A stretch of 64,000 nucleotides of DNA. Source: Scylla paramamosain. Its lineage: Eukaryota; Arthropoda; Malacostraca; Decapoda; Portunidae. Every line of letters begins with the position of its first letter. The first letter of the stretch is position 1. This document shows, piece by piece, positions 12,901 to 23,970 of the stretch. The translations under genes were made by a program, and so were the position numbers. The notes under the pieces are model-generated. The model made no database searches, had not been told where the DNA came from, and saw only the letters and a program-made list of their open reading frames with translations. Where the stretch lies: contig NW_026973672.1 of NCBI RefSeq assembly GCF_035594125.1, positions 287,501 to 351,500 of the forward strand. Direction: 5' to 3'.

Positions 12901-14020
12901 TACGTTTACCTACGTTTTCCTCTTTTCGAGATCTAATTTTACTTTTCTACTGCACTTTCCTTCTCCAATCTAATTTTCCCTTTGTAGTCTTTTTATTCTG
13001 CTATTCACTTGTGTTTAGTTTTCAGTTTTATACATTACTTTTTCTTCACCGAATCACCACAATTTCCTCCACAGTATCTAGTCATTTTCTGCTGAGATTC
13101 TCTTCACATTTACACTTTCCACTGAGTATTATTTGAAATTTTAGCCATTATAATATTCAACGTTCTGTTTTTCAGCATTAAGAGCAGCATCCTTCACTTT
13201 ATACACCAAGAACAACAGTATTTCAGTTTATGATTCAAGGCACGTTAACATTTTCTATATTTCAAAGAACATCCATCTATAACATCCTCTGAACATTCAA
13301 TAACACACTTATCCTTCAAAAATATCACTTAAGTTTGCACACTGGTACTTTCCATACATTGTTAAGTCTATGGAGGCATTCACCAACACTTTACCATCAG
13401 GAACACCGAAAATATACATAGCACGTATCCATTTTATTTAGTTTTAAAGGCACATTTTCATTTTCCATACTTTAAGTTAAAATCCACGGCAGCAGCCTTT
13501 AACATTTCACTATTACAAATATAGTTTACATCCTGGAAATACACAAATACTACATAAAAATAAATCAAAACACAAAAACCTCCAACAAAGAACACAAAGA
13601 ACAACACATCCACTCTCCAACAACAACCAGCAGCAAAATCACACGAGTAACAAAGTATAACAGTCTACCCATAGTGTGTTTATCAAAGTACGGTACGGTA
13701 CATATAACCATAGCGTGTTTCACCCCCCCCCTCCCCCATTCCCCCCAAGCAAGGCAAGCCCAGCACTCCCCGCCCCGTGACAGCACTAACATCATAAGCA
13801 GCACTCGCCCAGCCCCGTCCGCCCCGAGGCTCACGTCAAAATTAACTCCCTGCCAACACTATTTTTTATCTCCCACACCCTAGACTCTTCAATTTGCCAT
13901 CGATCATATTACACACGCCGCGCCGCTGCTCCCTTTCACGCAAATACCTCACGGGGGAAAAATTATCATCAAAACGTAGCGCACTTTTCACGAGGCGGAG
14001 TCTATTAAGTGCGTGTGTAT
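12901..14020. other. Non-coding, AT-rich then C-rich
   Basis: 12901-13560 is AT-rich with a weakly repeated phrase (AAGGCACRTT...CATTTTC) near 13240 and 13450. 13700-13960 is C-rich with C-runs. A minus-strand frame at 13565-13834 begins with GTG and matches nothing I recognise. Confidence 0.6.
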
Positions 14021-14155
14021 GTGGTGGTGGTGGTGGTGGTGGTGGTGGTGGTGGTTTAGTAACATGTCCACTCTAGACGTAGATAATGGCAAATTTTAAG
14101 TGTGATACAATTTTTACACATTATTTCATAGTAGTAGTAGTAGTAGTAGTAGTAA

Positions 14156-14198
<43 letters not shown>

Positions 14199-14264
14199 TG
14201 AAAAGAAGAGAAAAAGAAGAACAAGAATAAGATCAAGAACAGGATCAAAAAAGGATGATGTTCG

Positions 14265-14296
<32 letters not shown>

Positions 14297-14300
14297 CCCT
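14021..14300. repeat. (GGT)n, (AGT)n and T-run
   Basis: (GGT)n 14021-14055, (AGT)n 14130-14198 with one ATA interruption, A/G-rich stretch 14200-14260, and a T-run of roughly 26 bases ending at 14296. Confidence 0.95.
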
Positions 14301-14308
14301 TTCTACAG

Positions 14309-14433
14309 GAGTTGCCGATCCAAAGGCCTGGCTCAGGAGTGATCCTGTGCCACCTGTACCATCAAGATCAAGATCAAGATCAAGACGAAGAAAAGACAGG
14401 AGCCGAACAACAACAATAGCTGGAGAAAAATAA
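14309..14433 (+). CDS. Candidate 3'-terminal exon, Arg/Ser-rich C-terminus
   Basis: A long T tract then TTTCTACAG makes a strong-looking 3' splice site, after which the frame stays open for 41 codons to TAA at 14431-14433. AATAAA follows at 14453-14458, 20 bases past the stop. The peptide begins VADPKAWLRSDPVPPVPS and continues into an SRSRSR-type basic tail. Two leading bases complete a split codon, so the intron would be phase 1. The caution is that the RS stretch comes from a hexanucleotide repeat (ATCAAG)n and the T tract could be a simple repeat. I do not recognise a family. Treat as a weak prediction. Confidence 0.25.
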
Positions 14434-14635
14434 CGAGGACAACAAGAAAGTAAATAAAAGTATGCATTACTACACACACACGCACCTCCCAGCTGTGTAA
14501 TGAAGTGTGTGGTGTTGTGTTGTGCAGTGTACGCCTTGCATGTCCCTGCGTAGTTTGTTGGCTAAATTTATATCGTGCGTGTATGACTAATACGTTTGAG
14601 TTTGATGTGTGTGTGTGTATTTATGAGGTAATGTA

Positions 14636-14694
<59 letters not shown>

Positions 14695-14745
14695 TACGGT
14701 GTGGTGTCAATCTATCAATGTATTTATCTATCTACCTGTGCGCGC

Positions 14746-14837
<92 letters not shown>

Positions 14838-15360
14838 ACTAGCCTTTGCGTAACTTAATTAATTTCAGATTCACTCAGCACAAATCCGGACTTCTCTTCT
14901 CTCCTTCTCTTTTCCTCTTTCTTTCTTTCTCACTCTCACTCTCACTTTCTTCCCCACTTCGTTAACTTCATTTCCACTTCTTTCCCTTCAACTTGAACAC
15001 ATAACTTTCCTTCCTTCAACATTGCACTTTTTACCCACCACACCACACCTCCTCTTTCCTTCCCTCCACCCGCAAACCCAGCACCGTTTTTTTTTTCAGA
15101 TTTCCTTTCACACCCGCAAAGTTTATCCCAGGTAGGAAGAGAGGAAAAAGTAGCAGCAGCATTCTTCACAAAGTTTGCACCTCGTAACGTCGCGGTCATT
15201 TCCCTGGCACGGTCGCTAATGGTAAGGAACAACCTCCTGTTAAGCCCCAACACAAGGGAACTGGCGATCATACGTTGTGTTTTCCCAGCATGAGGTGCCT
15301 TTTGTATCCCTAGCGAGAGAGTGAGTGAGGGAGGCAATGCACGTTACACTGGAAGTACTA
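14434..15360. repeat. Two (GT)n arrays and unassigned sequence
   Basis: (GT)n at 14639-14692 and 14751-14833. 14840-15360 is moderately GC-rich. It contains a 131-codon minus-strand frame (14942-15337) that opens only with TTG and has no recognisable domain. Confidence 0.8.
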
Positions 15361-15600
15361 TAGTCTGCTAACACACACACACAAGAAGGTAAGAATTGAG
15401 AGATAGTGAGATAGGTTAATGATTATGACGGATATTAATTCTAGAAGTTATGCCTTTACTTGTATGTAGGAAAGCGGTTGCCATATTTTTCCTTCGAGGG
15501 AAATTGCTTAGAGAAATGCTTATAACCGTTTAGGAACTTTTTTTTTTTCTAAGAGTTAAATATACATAACGGCACTGGTATTATAATATCATAACCTACG

Positions 15601-15644
<44 letters not shown>

Positions 15645-15845
15645 GCAGGTAAGAACAAACGTGACAGCACAGTAACGATTAAGAAAGTAATCACTTTAAG
15701 AAATAAACGCCTGTATATTGGAAAGCTGTTTGATATCTTTTTTTTTTTTTTTTCGATTTCTTGCTACCTTTCCTTCCTTTTCCTTCTGCAAGTCTCTACC
15801 ACAATTCAGAGCAGTCTGCCAACACCCTCACGGAACTAACTTGAG
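15361..15845. repeat. AC-containing interspersed repeat unit, two copies
   Basis: A block of (AC)n followed by AAGMAGGTAAGAA and then AT-rich sequence ending GGAAAGCKGTTG occurs at about 15371-15490 and 15601-15735. Related AGGTAAGAACAAGCGAGAC-type copies occur at 17363 and 17498. The GGTAAG in each copy mimics a splice donor but belongs to the repeat. Confidence 0.6.
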
Positions 15846-16640
15846 ACCGTGTATTGACTGAACTAAATTACCTCTTCAAATTATATCATCTTTCTATTGG
15901 TTAGTTATAGACACTACAACTAACTTTGAATAGAAAGAATCATATCTTTTCTCTAAAAATATTTTGCTACATTATTGCCCCGTGTAATGATTGAGCTAAG
16001 TTACCTCTAAAAGTTATACCACGTTTCTATAGCTTAATTTTTGGGACTCCGTTACTTAAATGTAAGCAACCCTTAACATCTTCGTCTGTAAAAACAACAT
16101 GCTACATTTGCTATATTTAATTTATTACACCGCGTATTTATTAAACTAAATAACCATGAAATCATAGCATCTTCCTTTGAATTAACTGTAGGTAAACTCT
16201 GGAGCTCCCTTCCTGCTTCAGTATTTTCTCCTTCCTATGACTTGAGATCTTTCAAGAGGGAGGCTTCAAGACACTTATCCTGTAATTTTTGACTACCGCT
16301 TTTGATTCTGTTCGGAGATCGGCACTTCAGTAGGCCTTTTTCTTTATTACAGTTTTGTTGCCCTTGGCCGGTGCCCCTCCTACATAAAAAAAAAAAAAAA
16401 AAGTAACTCAAAATAAAACAAAGTTCGCATTTCAGTTTGTAAAAATAAAGTTTAGCTATATTTGTTACATTTCATTCATTACACAGCGTAGTGGTTAAAC
16501 TAAATAACTCCATGAGATTATAGCATCTTCCTCAGGGTTAACCATAGGCACTGCAAGCAACTCAAAATAAAACAAACCTCACATTTTCGCTTGTAAAATC
16601 TACCTTGCTACATTCGCTGTACTTCATTCATTGCAGTGTG
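15845..16640 (+). repeat. ~150 bp tandem repeat, four copies
   Basis: The phrase CCGTGTATTGACTGAACTAA at 15847 recurs with changes at 15980, 16130 and 16484, each followed by (A)TTATA.CATCTTTCTA and later GTAAAA..A..TTGCTACATT. Spacing is 133, 150 and 354 bases. The last becomes about 148 once the inserted LINE tail is subtracted. This is an old local satellite-like array. Confidence 0.8.
16194..16402 (+). mobile_element. Truncated non-LTR retrotransposon (LINE) 3' end with poly-A
   Basis: An open stretch from about 16194 ends at TGA (16290-16292) and carries LWSSLPASVFSPSYDLRSFK, the motif at the C-terminal end of many arthropod LINE reverse-transcriptase proteins (W-x-SLP...SFK). About 95 bases of 3' untranslated sequence ending CCCCTCCTACAT follow, then 17 A residues (16386-16402). 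It is strongly 5'-truncated and lies within copy 3 of a tandem array. GTAA on both sides is a possible short target duplication. Confidence 0.8.
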
Positions 16641-17095
16641 CCAGCACACAAAGAGCTTATAACAAGGGAGAGCGCTTAATGGCTCGCGTTCTTAAACGCT
16701 TTGTTCTCTCATCAGAACTATTATCAAAGGCCACACAGATAATTGGTCGGGTTTTCATGCGTGTTTTCCCATTGAAGATGCATGGTCATTAATACTCTAT
16801 CCCTAAAATCATTAATAACCTTTGAAAACTACAGTAACTTCGACTTGAGCCTGTTAATTGCAAGAATAAGACGAAAGGTTTAAGAATAAAGTTCATTGGT
16901 TGAGAAAAAAAATCACCCTTGTAACCTTTGTAATATGTTTAGATGTGTTAAAAGTTATTTTGCTTTGCTTGTTTTCTCACCAGAACCTTTATCAAAGACC
17001 AGACTCAGGTCGGGTTTTCATGCGTGTCTTCTCATTGATGATGCGCTGTCCTTGATAAATACCTCTGAAAACCTCACTCATTTCCACTACTGTCT
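16641..17095 (-). mobile_element. Two partial, diverged foldback-element copies
   Basis: 16697-16845 and about 16965-17095 both show the long-arm signature of the foldback family (AAACGCTTTGTTCTCTCA...ATCAAAGGCCACA...GGGTTTTCATG..TGT), in reverse orientation. Both lack the second arm's terminal repeat. The pair is arranged as a direct duplication about 270 bases apart. Confidence 0.55.
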
Positions 17096-17613
17096 ATTAA
17101 AAATAGAGATACGATGTAGGATTACACACACACACACACACATGAAGCAAGACTTAGTAACCACTCACTTAAATATTGTGTCAAAAAATGTTGGCCCTTT
17201 TTCAGTCTTGCCAAAAAGAGTTGGGATTTTTTTCTCGAAAAAAAAACGTAACATTTTTCAGTCTGCTTAAAAATACAGAGCATTTTCAGTGCATCTAAAA
17301 AACTGTTAGCCTTTTTAGCTTCCAGGTTTCAAGGTTACTTCAATATCTTCTGCTTCAACAATTTCCTGGAGGTAAGAACAAGCGAGACTAAGGATTGCAA
17401 CAAGAAACAGTTCCAGAAATCATAGGTACTCGCGTGTTCCAGAAACTCAACATTTTCTTATGTGCTAGTTCTATAATTCCAATACAGTCTAACACACGCA
17501 CAATGGTGGAGGCATGAACAGGCGAGACCGTGGTGATTGTGTAACCAGCTCAGGACACTGTATCTCTGTAAAAACGCTTAACACTTGCTTTCCTTTGAGT
17601 TATTTCAAAAGTC

Positions 17614-17684
<71 letters not shown>

Positions 17685-17690
17685 TGCAAC
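17096..17690. repeat. AT-rich sequence, short tandem repeat, (AC)n
   Basis: (AC)n at 17124-17142. A ~135 bp unit with GGAGGTAAGAACAAGCGAGA at 17360 recurs as GGAGGCATGAACAGGCGAGA at 17500. A long (AC)n follows at 17619-17680. No gene. Confidence 0.65.
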
Positions 17691-17759
17691 TAAGGCAAAC
17701 TGAAATAACGCATGTAAACGTAAAATAATTAATGTCTACATGAAGCCCGCATCGTGGTA

Positions 17760-17965
17760 ACTCAGTAACTCCTGGTAGACTGAGAGAGACAACCCAGTGA
17801 GTAATAACGAAAGTGACTATTGTGATAGATGTGTCGGTAAATCACTGCTGGTAGACTGACAGACGCGACCCACCAACTAATAACTAAGGTGAGTATTGTG
17901 ATAACTGAGTAACTAACTGCGGACAGACAGACGCAGCCCAATAATAACTAATATGACGTGACGTG
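17760..17965. repeat. 71 bp tandem repeat, three copies
   Basis: GTAACTCCTGGTAGACTGA at about 17764 is repeated as GTAAATCACTGCTGGTAGAC at about 17836 and GTAACTAACTGCGGACAGAC at about 17907. Each is followed by a CAACCCA...TAATAAC-type segment. Confidence 0.75.
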
Positions 17966-18540
17966 GCCGAAGTGCTGCATCACAATAAAAGATTAACAAA
18001 GTATACCACGTCTTCCCTACAGTGGCGGCACCATTACGAAACTACACCTGTCTGTCTCACTTGGGAGGTCAACTACGATAAATCAATATGTAACTATGCA
18101 TAGATATTGACCTTTACATTACCGTGCCTACCATTTCCATCACAAATCCCTCTTAATGATACCTTACAATCATCATTTTAGTTCATTTTTCCTTTTGTTT
18201 TTAATCTACTTTCATTTTTCAGTTGCAAATCGCTAGCTATGGAGGGAAGGTAGAGGAGGAGGAGGAGGAGGAGGAGGAGGAGGAGGAGGAGGAGGAGGAG
18301 GAGGAGGAGGAGGCAGAGATAAACTGGTGATTTACAACAGAAACGTCAAACAGATTAATTGAAAGCGCATCGGCTGGCTGTTAGCTTTTGAAAATATAAA
18401 AGAAGAATAGTTTTGTTTGCCGAGGTGCTTCCAACAAACATCAAAATTTGAAGAAAAAAATGAAAAATGAGTAAAAAAAAAAAAAACGCCAATATCTTTG
18501 CAATTGTTATCTACTCAGTAAATTAGGTGTGACAATTACA
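17966..18540. other. Intergenic or intronic sequence with (GGA)n
   Basis: No gene seen. (GGA)n occupies 18254-18313. The sequence downstream of the 18643 donor on the minus strand (this segment) would be intron if the signal-peptide exon is real. Confidence 0.6.
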
Positions 18541-18636
18541 GTTACAAATATAATCCCACAGGAGAGGCAGTGCGTGTCAGCCTCGCCCGCCAGTAGCAGC
18601 CCGGGCCGAGAGCCGCCCTGCGTTCACCTGTGCTGT

Positions 18637-18642
18637 ACTCAC
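18637..18642 (-). other. 5' splice site GTGAGT
   Basis: Consensus donor following CAAGGCAG at the end of the predicted signal-peptide exon. It splits a codon after the first base. Confidence 0.5.
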
Positions 18643-18709
18643 CTGCCTTGGTGGCGGCGGCGAGGGCTGCGTGAGCGATGAGCAGCAGTATGTGCAGCGC
18701 GGCCCCCAT
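18643..18709 (-). CDS. First coding exon encoding a signal peptide (partial gene)
   Basis: On the minus strand an ATG at 18709 opens MGAALHILLLIAHAALAAAT followed by KA, ending one base into the next codon at CAAGGCAG/GTGAGT. The peptide has a 12-14 residue hydrophobic core and an AxA-type small-residue region, as in a secretory signal peptide. The donor (18642 to 18637) is consensus, and the intron is phase 1, typical of signal-peptide exons in secreted and cell-surface proteins. An in-frame TGA lies 15 codons upstream (18752-18754) with no Met between, which supports this start. Local GC content is raised relative to its surroundings. The exon is too short to name a family. The next exon should lie at lower coordinates but I could not find it here, so the intron may exceed 18 kb or the call may be wrong. 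Confidence 0.5.
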
Positions 18710-20190
18710 CACCACAGGGGCCTGCCAGCACCTGGAGGCAGCACTACGCGATCACAAGACACTCACAGGTGGTTGTCGCCAAACTAATGTTCGCTTGTAC
18801 TAAAACTCCCATTCATGTATCAACTCTGCAACATTCCCCGCCACACTAATCTCGGTAAAAACATGGAGTACTATTTCAGTAGTAATCAACTGCACTGCAT
18901 TAACTTTTTTCAAAAACTATAAGGGCGAAGCTACATAGTTACAAGTCTACAAGTCGGTCCTCTGAACTTCCTCGGGCGGGGGAAGTGGCGAGCCGTGCAC
19001 ACAATCACCTGTCACTCGCTCAGTGGCACTGAGCGTCAACTCTCTCCGTGACCTGTTAACGCCGAGCAGAGTACCAACGTGTCGCGCTGGATCACAGCCA
19101 TCAAGAGGCTACTAACTGATATATAATACCACAAATATAATCTTTTAAGACGCGGTAAGAAACGATTTGAGTATTACAGAACGAGGAGCGCCAAGGGAAG
19201 CCCGTATAGGGAAGAATCAGCCCGGCAGAACTCACACTGCGTCATACGCCTGGCTGTGCCGCCGAGCCCAGAAGAATCATGCGTGGTGCCGATTTTCGGT
19301 TCAGGATTGCCATGCCTTATAAACCTTCGGGATTCAGTATTGTTTTGTTACACCGGAAAAATGTTACTGATCAACAAGAGCAAGGAGACGACCCAGAACC
19401 CTGACAAGAAAAAGTATCGTGAACCATTATCAACTGCAGACGCGATTCTTGGCTCAAACACTGACCGAAAGGAAATTTACCTCGCTATCCTCCTCCTGTT
19501 AGTCAATTTTCACCCTCTTCTTGACGAGAGCTTAATGTAAGCCCTTTGCCTCAAGCTACATTACCACCTGTTTACTGGCGATGTCTGGCGAGGCAGGGAG
19601 AGAAGGTTAAGACACCAGAGAATGACTGAAAGAACAGAAGGACGAGGAGTGGAGTTACAGTGAGGTGAAGCTTCAAACTGCCCTTTCGATAGCGCGTTCT
19701 AAATAATGCCTCACCCTGCCAGTCTCCGCATCGACCTTGAACGCCCTGACAGGAGACGCTCATGCCACTCACACTTGGATGTCATCGCTATCACTAAACT
19801 CCACCCTAATTAAACACGTGTCCCTCTTATACTATTAGCATTATGAATTAGTAAAGGAGTAGCAAACATCACTACCAATCTCTTTCATAACCCTACCCTA
19901 CGTATCATTGTATCACTACCCATCCCTTCCTGAACTCCACCATACGCACATTTCCCCTCTCCTTTACTGTCAACATTATGAATTAGGGAAGGAACTGCTG
20001 AGGAAAAGATGCCGCCGCTAGGCAGTCCCGGGGCAGCGCAGGGCAGGAATGGTTCACCCTGCCCTTCCCGCAGCGAGGCGAGGCGAGGCTGAGAGGTGCA
20101 GTGAGTCAACAATGAACTTCATCAGCTTTAATGACTTCCCGGGACGACACGAAGAGGCACTAGATTTTATGATTCATGGCGTAATTCTTC
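18710..20190. other. Region upstream of the signal-peptide exon, no further gene seen
   Basis: 18710-18780 and 18950-19110 are GC-richer and could hold 5' untranslated exons or a promoter of the minus-strand gene. I see no defensible TATA box or initiator. Plus-strand frame 19256-19540 starts with GTG and is not recognised. 19560-20190 is unassigned. Confidence 0.5.
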
Positions 20191-20191
20191 T

Positions 20192-20272
<81 letters not shown>

Positions 20273-21218
20273 TGTGAAACTACTTTTTTTCCTTTTTTTT
20301 TTTCCCTGCTCGTGTACTTTTCTTTTGAATTTGTTTGCATGTGTCACTTCGTTTATACATTTACGAAATATAACAATGCACGCTTTATGAAACATTTAAA
20401 CGTAATCTACACTTTCTCTCGGGGGAAAAAAAAAAAAAAAAGCTTTCACATTCATGGCAACGAAATGGTAAAATTCTGACATTTTCAAAATTTCATTAAT
20501 TTTACGTTTTTGTGCAGCATGTATATATATATATATATATTTTTAATGCCAACAGATTTGACGTAAATATTTACTTAACTCATCAAAATACATGAAGTAG
20601 ATGCCTTTGTTTCGTGTTGTGCTGCTGGGAGCTGGATGAGCTAGGCGGTGGTGGTAGTGGTGGCGGTGGCGATGGTGGAAGGCTGGTATTAGTGGTGGCA
20701 GTTGTGGTGGTGATGGAGGAGGCGAAAGGCTGGCCGTGGTGGTGAAGTAGGAGGGATTGATGAGCTGGGTGGTGATGGCGGAGGGTTGGTGGTGGTGGTG
20801 GAAGCGGAGGTGGAGGTGGAGCGGTTGTTGAGCGACGGCAGCTCTCCACTGGTGGTGCTTTATCCTTCTTTAAATTTGGCTGTGAGTGGCGGAGGCTCAG
20901 CGCCGCTCACTCGTGTCTGACTTTTGATCTTCCAGCGGGTGACGGGGCTCGGGGCTGCGAGAGGCCGTCCTTCAGCAGCGAGCGGGGGATTGCGGGGCTC
21001 TGGCGACTGACGACGAGCGAAGACTTCATTAGATTGCGTGCGTGTCGCCAAACGGAGGGATTGTGTGTGGGGAGGGAGGTGATGGCAGGAAGGCACGCCG
21101 GTTTTCACCACGACAGCTCAAGAACCACCAGGAAGATAATTCTATTGGATATATTTACTCTGTTTTACATCATATGGTTTGGCTTAAGTGTTTGTTCTGC
21201 ACCGTCACTCAGATCAGG
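20191..21218. repeat. (GT)n and GGT-rich block
   Basis: (GT)n 20192-20271, T and A runs to 20440, (AT)n 20519-20541, then GGTGGTGG/GGAGG-rich sequence 20640-20850. 20870-21120 is GC-rich and unique. The frames over it open with GTG and have no recognisable domain. Confidence 0.75.
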
Positions 21219-21410
21219 GTCCATATTTTGAAACACGCGGGCGCTGGACCTCCAGTACATTCACACTGCTTTACTTGAAGCTATACGGGCTTCTGACGAT
21301 GTTTTTTTTTTTCTTTTTATGGTTCTAATGACAGATTAACATAATTTCTACATTCTTGGGAGCCCGACTAATCTCTGTGGCATTTGAAAGTAGTCGTTTC
21401 TGAACACGGG
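21219..21410 (+). mobile_element. Foldback-family copy, diverged
   Basis: Starts GGTCCATATTTTGAAACACG and carries the internal signature ATGGTTCTAATGACAGATTAAC...TTTCTACATT and CTAATCTCTGTGGCATTTGAAA. The second terminal repeat has decayed. Confidence 0.65.
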
Positions 21411-21429
21411 ACATACGAAATAACATTTC

Positions 21430-21480
21430 GGGGTGTAGCCTTTGCAACAGTTTTCTTTTATTCCTTTAAGTCTATTTTCT

Positions 21481-21577
<97 letters not shown>

Positions 21578-21618
21578 CCTTTGCAACAGTTTTCTTTTAT
21601 TCCTTTAAGTCTATTTTC

Positions 21619-21689
<71 letters not shown>

Positions 21690-21752
21690 GCCTTTGCACC
21701 AGTTTTCTTTTATTCCTTTAAGTCTATTTTCTTGTTTGTGTGTGTGTGTGTG

Positions 21753-21783
<31 letters not shown>

Positions 21784-21841
21784 ATGCGTGTTGGGTGTAG
21801 CCTTTGCAACAGTTTTCTTTTATTCCTTTAAGTCTATTTTC

Positions 21842-21896
<55 letters not shown>

Positions 21897-21995
21897 TGTG
21901 TGTGTGTGTGCGTGTTGGGTGTAGCCTTTGCAACAGTTTTCTTTTATTCCTTTAAGTCTATTATCTTGTTTGTGTGTGTGTGTGTGTGTGTGAGG
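21430..21995 (+). repeat. Composite minisatellite: ~47 bp core alternating with (GT)n
   Basis: A core (GTAGCCTTTGCAACAG then TTTTCTTTTATTCC then TTTAAGTCTATTTTCTTG) occurs five times, starting near 21435, 21575, 21687, 21798 and 21920. (GT)n arrays of 20 to about 90 bases separate the copies. Copies differ by single bases only (for example CACCAG for CAACAG in copy 3), so the expansion is recent. Confidence 0.95.
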
Positions 21996-23180
21996 GAGGG
22001 GAATCTCGTTCAATGTCTCTGAATGTAGTACTGAAACAGTGCTCGGAAACAGGTTACGTAGACAAACACTGAACCACCGAACCACTTCCGCTCTTCCAGG
22101 GTAGAGTGAATACTTGTGTAGCCATTTGTCTTGGGCACATATTTTTAATCGCTTTTCTTCTCCCATAAGGAATATTCTCAAAGACTATATATATAACATG
22201 TCAGATTCATGGGTCTCCTTTATCCAATACTGACGCAGAATCCTTGTTCAACTACCACTAGACTCATGAAAACACCCTTGAGCACACATAACAATGGTGT
22301 CTGCTACAGCTTGTCAACACAAGACGCCGCAATGTTTGGATATGCTGTTTTCTTTTTCTCTGTGTTTTTCTGACCTATGACGATTCTACAGACACACTGC
22401 ACTGCGCTGAAATTTTGACTGTAACCCCCATAAGCTTTGTTCCGTAACCTCATTTTCACCTATACAGTATGTAAAGGTTTTCTTTTCCTTCAGTATCACG
22501 TATGCAGCCAGCACACACACACACACACAGCAGTGCAGTCGTTCGTCGCCGTTGTGTCTGTACGGGAGCCAAACACCTCTTGCTCTCTAGTCACCTCGCA
22601 CTGACTGATATAACTTGTAGTGCGATAGTTCCCTGTAGACACCCTGCCCCATATTTTGAAACACTTTACTCCCTCATCAGGACTGTTTTCAGTGTCTGTA
22701 TAGAAACGAAACATTTCTCTAGTACTATGGTCACCTCCGACTGACTGATATAACTTGTAGTGCAATAGTTTCGAGTAGACGCCCCGCCTCAGCTGGGTCA
22801 CTGATAAGTTCGCAGCACCCCCTGATCTTGTGCCCAACGCCTCACTGGGAGTAATTACCGTTTTGGCAGGTGTCTACTGCCTCATCCTATTTAGTGAACT
22901 CACTGACAGGCTGCTCACCCTCTTACGGTCAGCAAATCGGAATATACATAAAATTCCTAAGATTAGTAACCAATATAGAAAAACTAATGGTTCAAGCTTG
23001 ACAAAGTTAGATTCGACAAGGAGATCTGAAGAAACTGGTTCTCAGATACTGACAGATGATTGGAATGGAATCAGTACTCAGACTGTTGGTGCCGAGTCAA
23101 AATGAAGCTTTAAAAGATTATATACAACACGATCACTGACAGCCAGAAGTTTAGGAAAGTTTTTGGAAAAGGATCATAGA
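21996..23180. other. Unassigned sequence with partial foldback pieces
   Basis: 22130-22290 and 22648-22710 contain degenerate foldback signatures (CCATATTTTGAAACAC, AAAACACCCTTGAG). Short (AC)n at 22511-22530. A repeated phrase TGACTGATATAACTTGTAGT occurs at about 22602 and 22741. A plus-strand frame at 22830-23105 is not recognised and I do not call it. Confidence 0.5.
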
Positions 23181-23285
23181 TGGATATAGATAAATAAGTT
23201 ATTATAAAGAGACTGGTACGTGTAAGCTCTGTGTGGTTACAAACACCTGCTTACTCTTATATTCTGATGTTCTTATCAAGTAAAG
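23181..23285 (+). mobile_element. LINE 3'-tail repeat, diverged copy
   Basis: Resembles the copy at 33290-33425. It reads GATGGATATAGATAAATAAG, then AGAGACTGGTACGTGTAAGC, then CTGATGTTCTTATC. This tail type is recurrent in decapod genomes from my general knowledge of such sequence. Confidence 0.45.
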
Positions 23286-23970
23286 CAGCTTTCAGAGTAC
23301 ACTGTGGACGGATAGGCGCCGAGTACCCGACCAGGGATGATCACAGAGGGAGATGACGCTCAATACACACACGTCACAAGACTGTCACTCCGGCACGGAA
23401 AAGGAAAGACAAAGTAGAGGTGCTGTCAGGATGAAGGACAGTAAAAGGGCATTATGGCAGGCAGTCTGTACTACACACTCTAATAACGCAATGGTATGTG
23501 ATGATTGAGTCCAGGGTTTTGCTTCAGTTTGGAACAACACACGTCACGTCGTCAGAATATTGTCCACAGCACTGCCAAATAATGCTGGCTGACTGATGGG
23601 ACCAAAACAGTATGGCAAACTTACTATAACCTTGCCTTCTCCCTCGCCTGGGCAGATTCAGAGGAAATTAAGATGTACAGTGAGCAAAATTAAAACAGAC
23701 GCACGTATATACGCCGCTCTGAAGCTTAACTGATGAAGGTACGAAAGTTTAGCAAGTAGGGACTAGAAAGTTTAAAGTTTAAGTGATAGATGATGATAAG
23801 CTAAATGATGGAGATTGAGAAGCTTACAGTACTAAGTGACGATTGGAACATTTAACTAGTGGAGGCTGAGATTAAAATTAATACTTAACTAGTACTAATA
23901 ATACAAGATAGCCAGAGATATTTACCGTTCAAGCTATGTTCACCTGCTTAACTATCTTTGCTGAGTCATC
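23286..23970. other. Unassigned intergenic sequence
   Basis: No gene, array or mobile element recognised. A weak phrase (AAGTTTA...GTGATAGATGA / AAGTGACGATTGGA) recurs between 23750 and 23870. Confidence 0.5.

Noticed and set aside
13565..13834. 89-codon minus-strand frame
   Set aside because: Starts with GTG, composition follows a C-rich stretch, no recognisable domain.
14942..15337. 131-codon minus-strand frame
   Set aside because: Opens only with TTG and has no recognisable domain or splice signals. Likely chance.
15396..15640. Apparent splice donors GGTAAGAA after (AC)n
   Set aside because: The same GGTAAGAA recurs in several copies of an interspersed repeat, so it is repeat text.
19256..19540. 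94-codon plus-strand frame near the signal-peptide exon
   Set aside because: Starts with GTG and shows no family resemblance. It lies on the opposite strand to the candidate gene.
20174..22030. CRISPR-like spaced direct repeats
   Set aside because: The regularly spaced cores are separated by (GT)n, not by unique spacers, and the context is eukaryotic.
22830..23105. 91-codon plus-strand frame with a hydrophobic N-terminus
   Set aside because: No recognisable family, no splice context, and it lies among degraded repeats.
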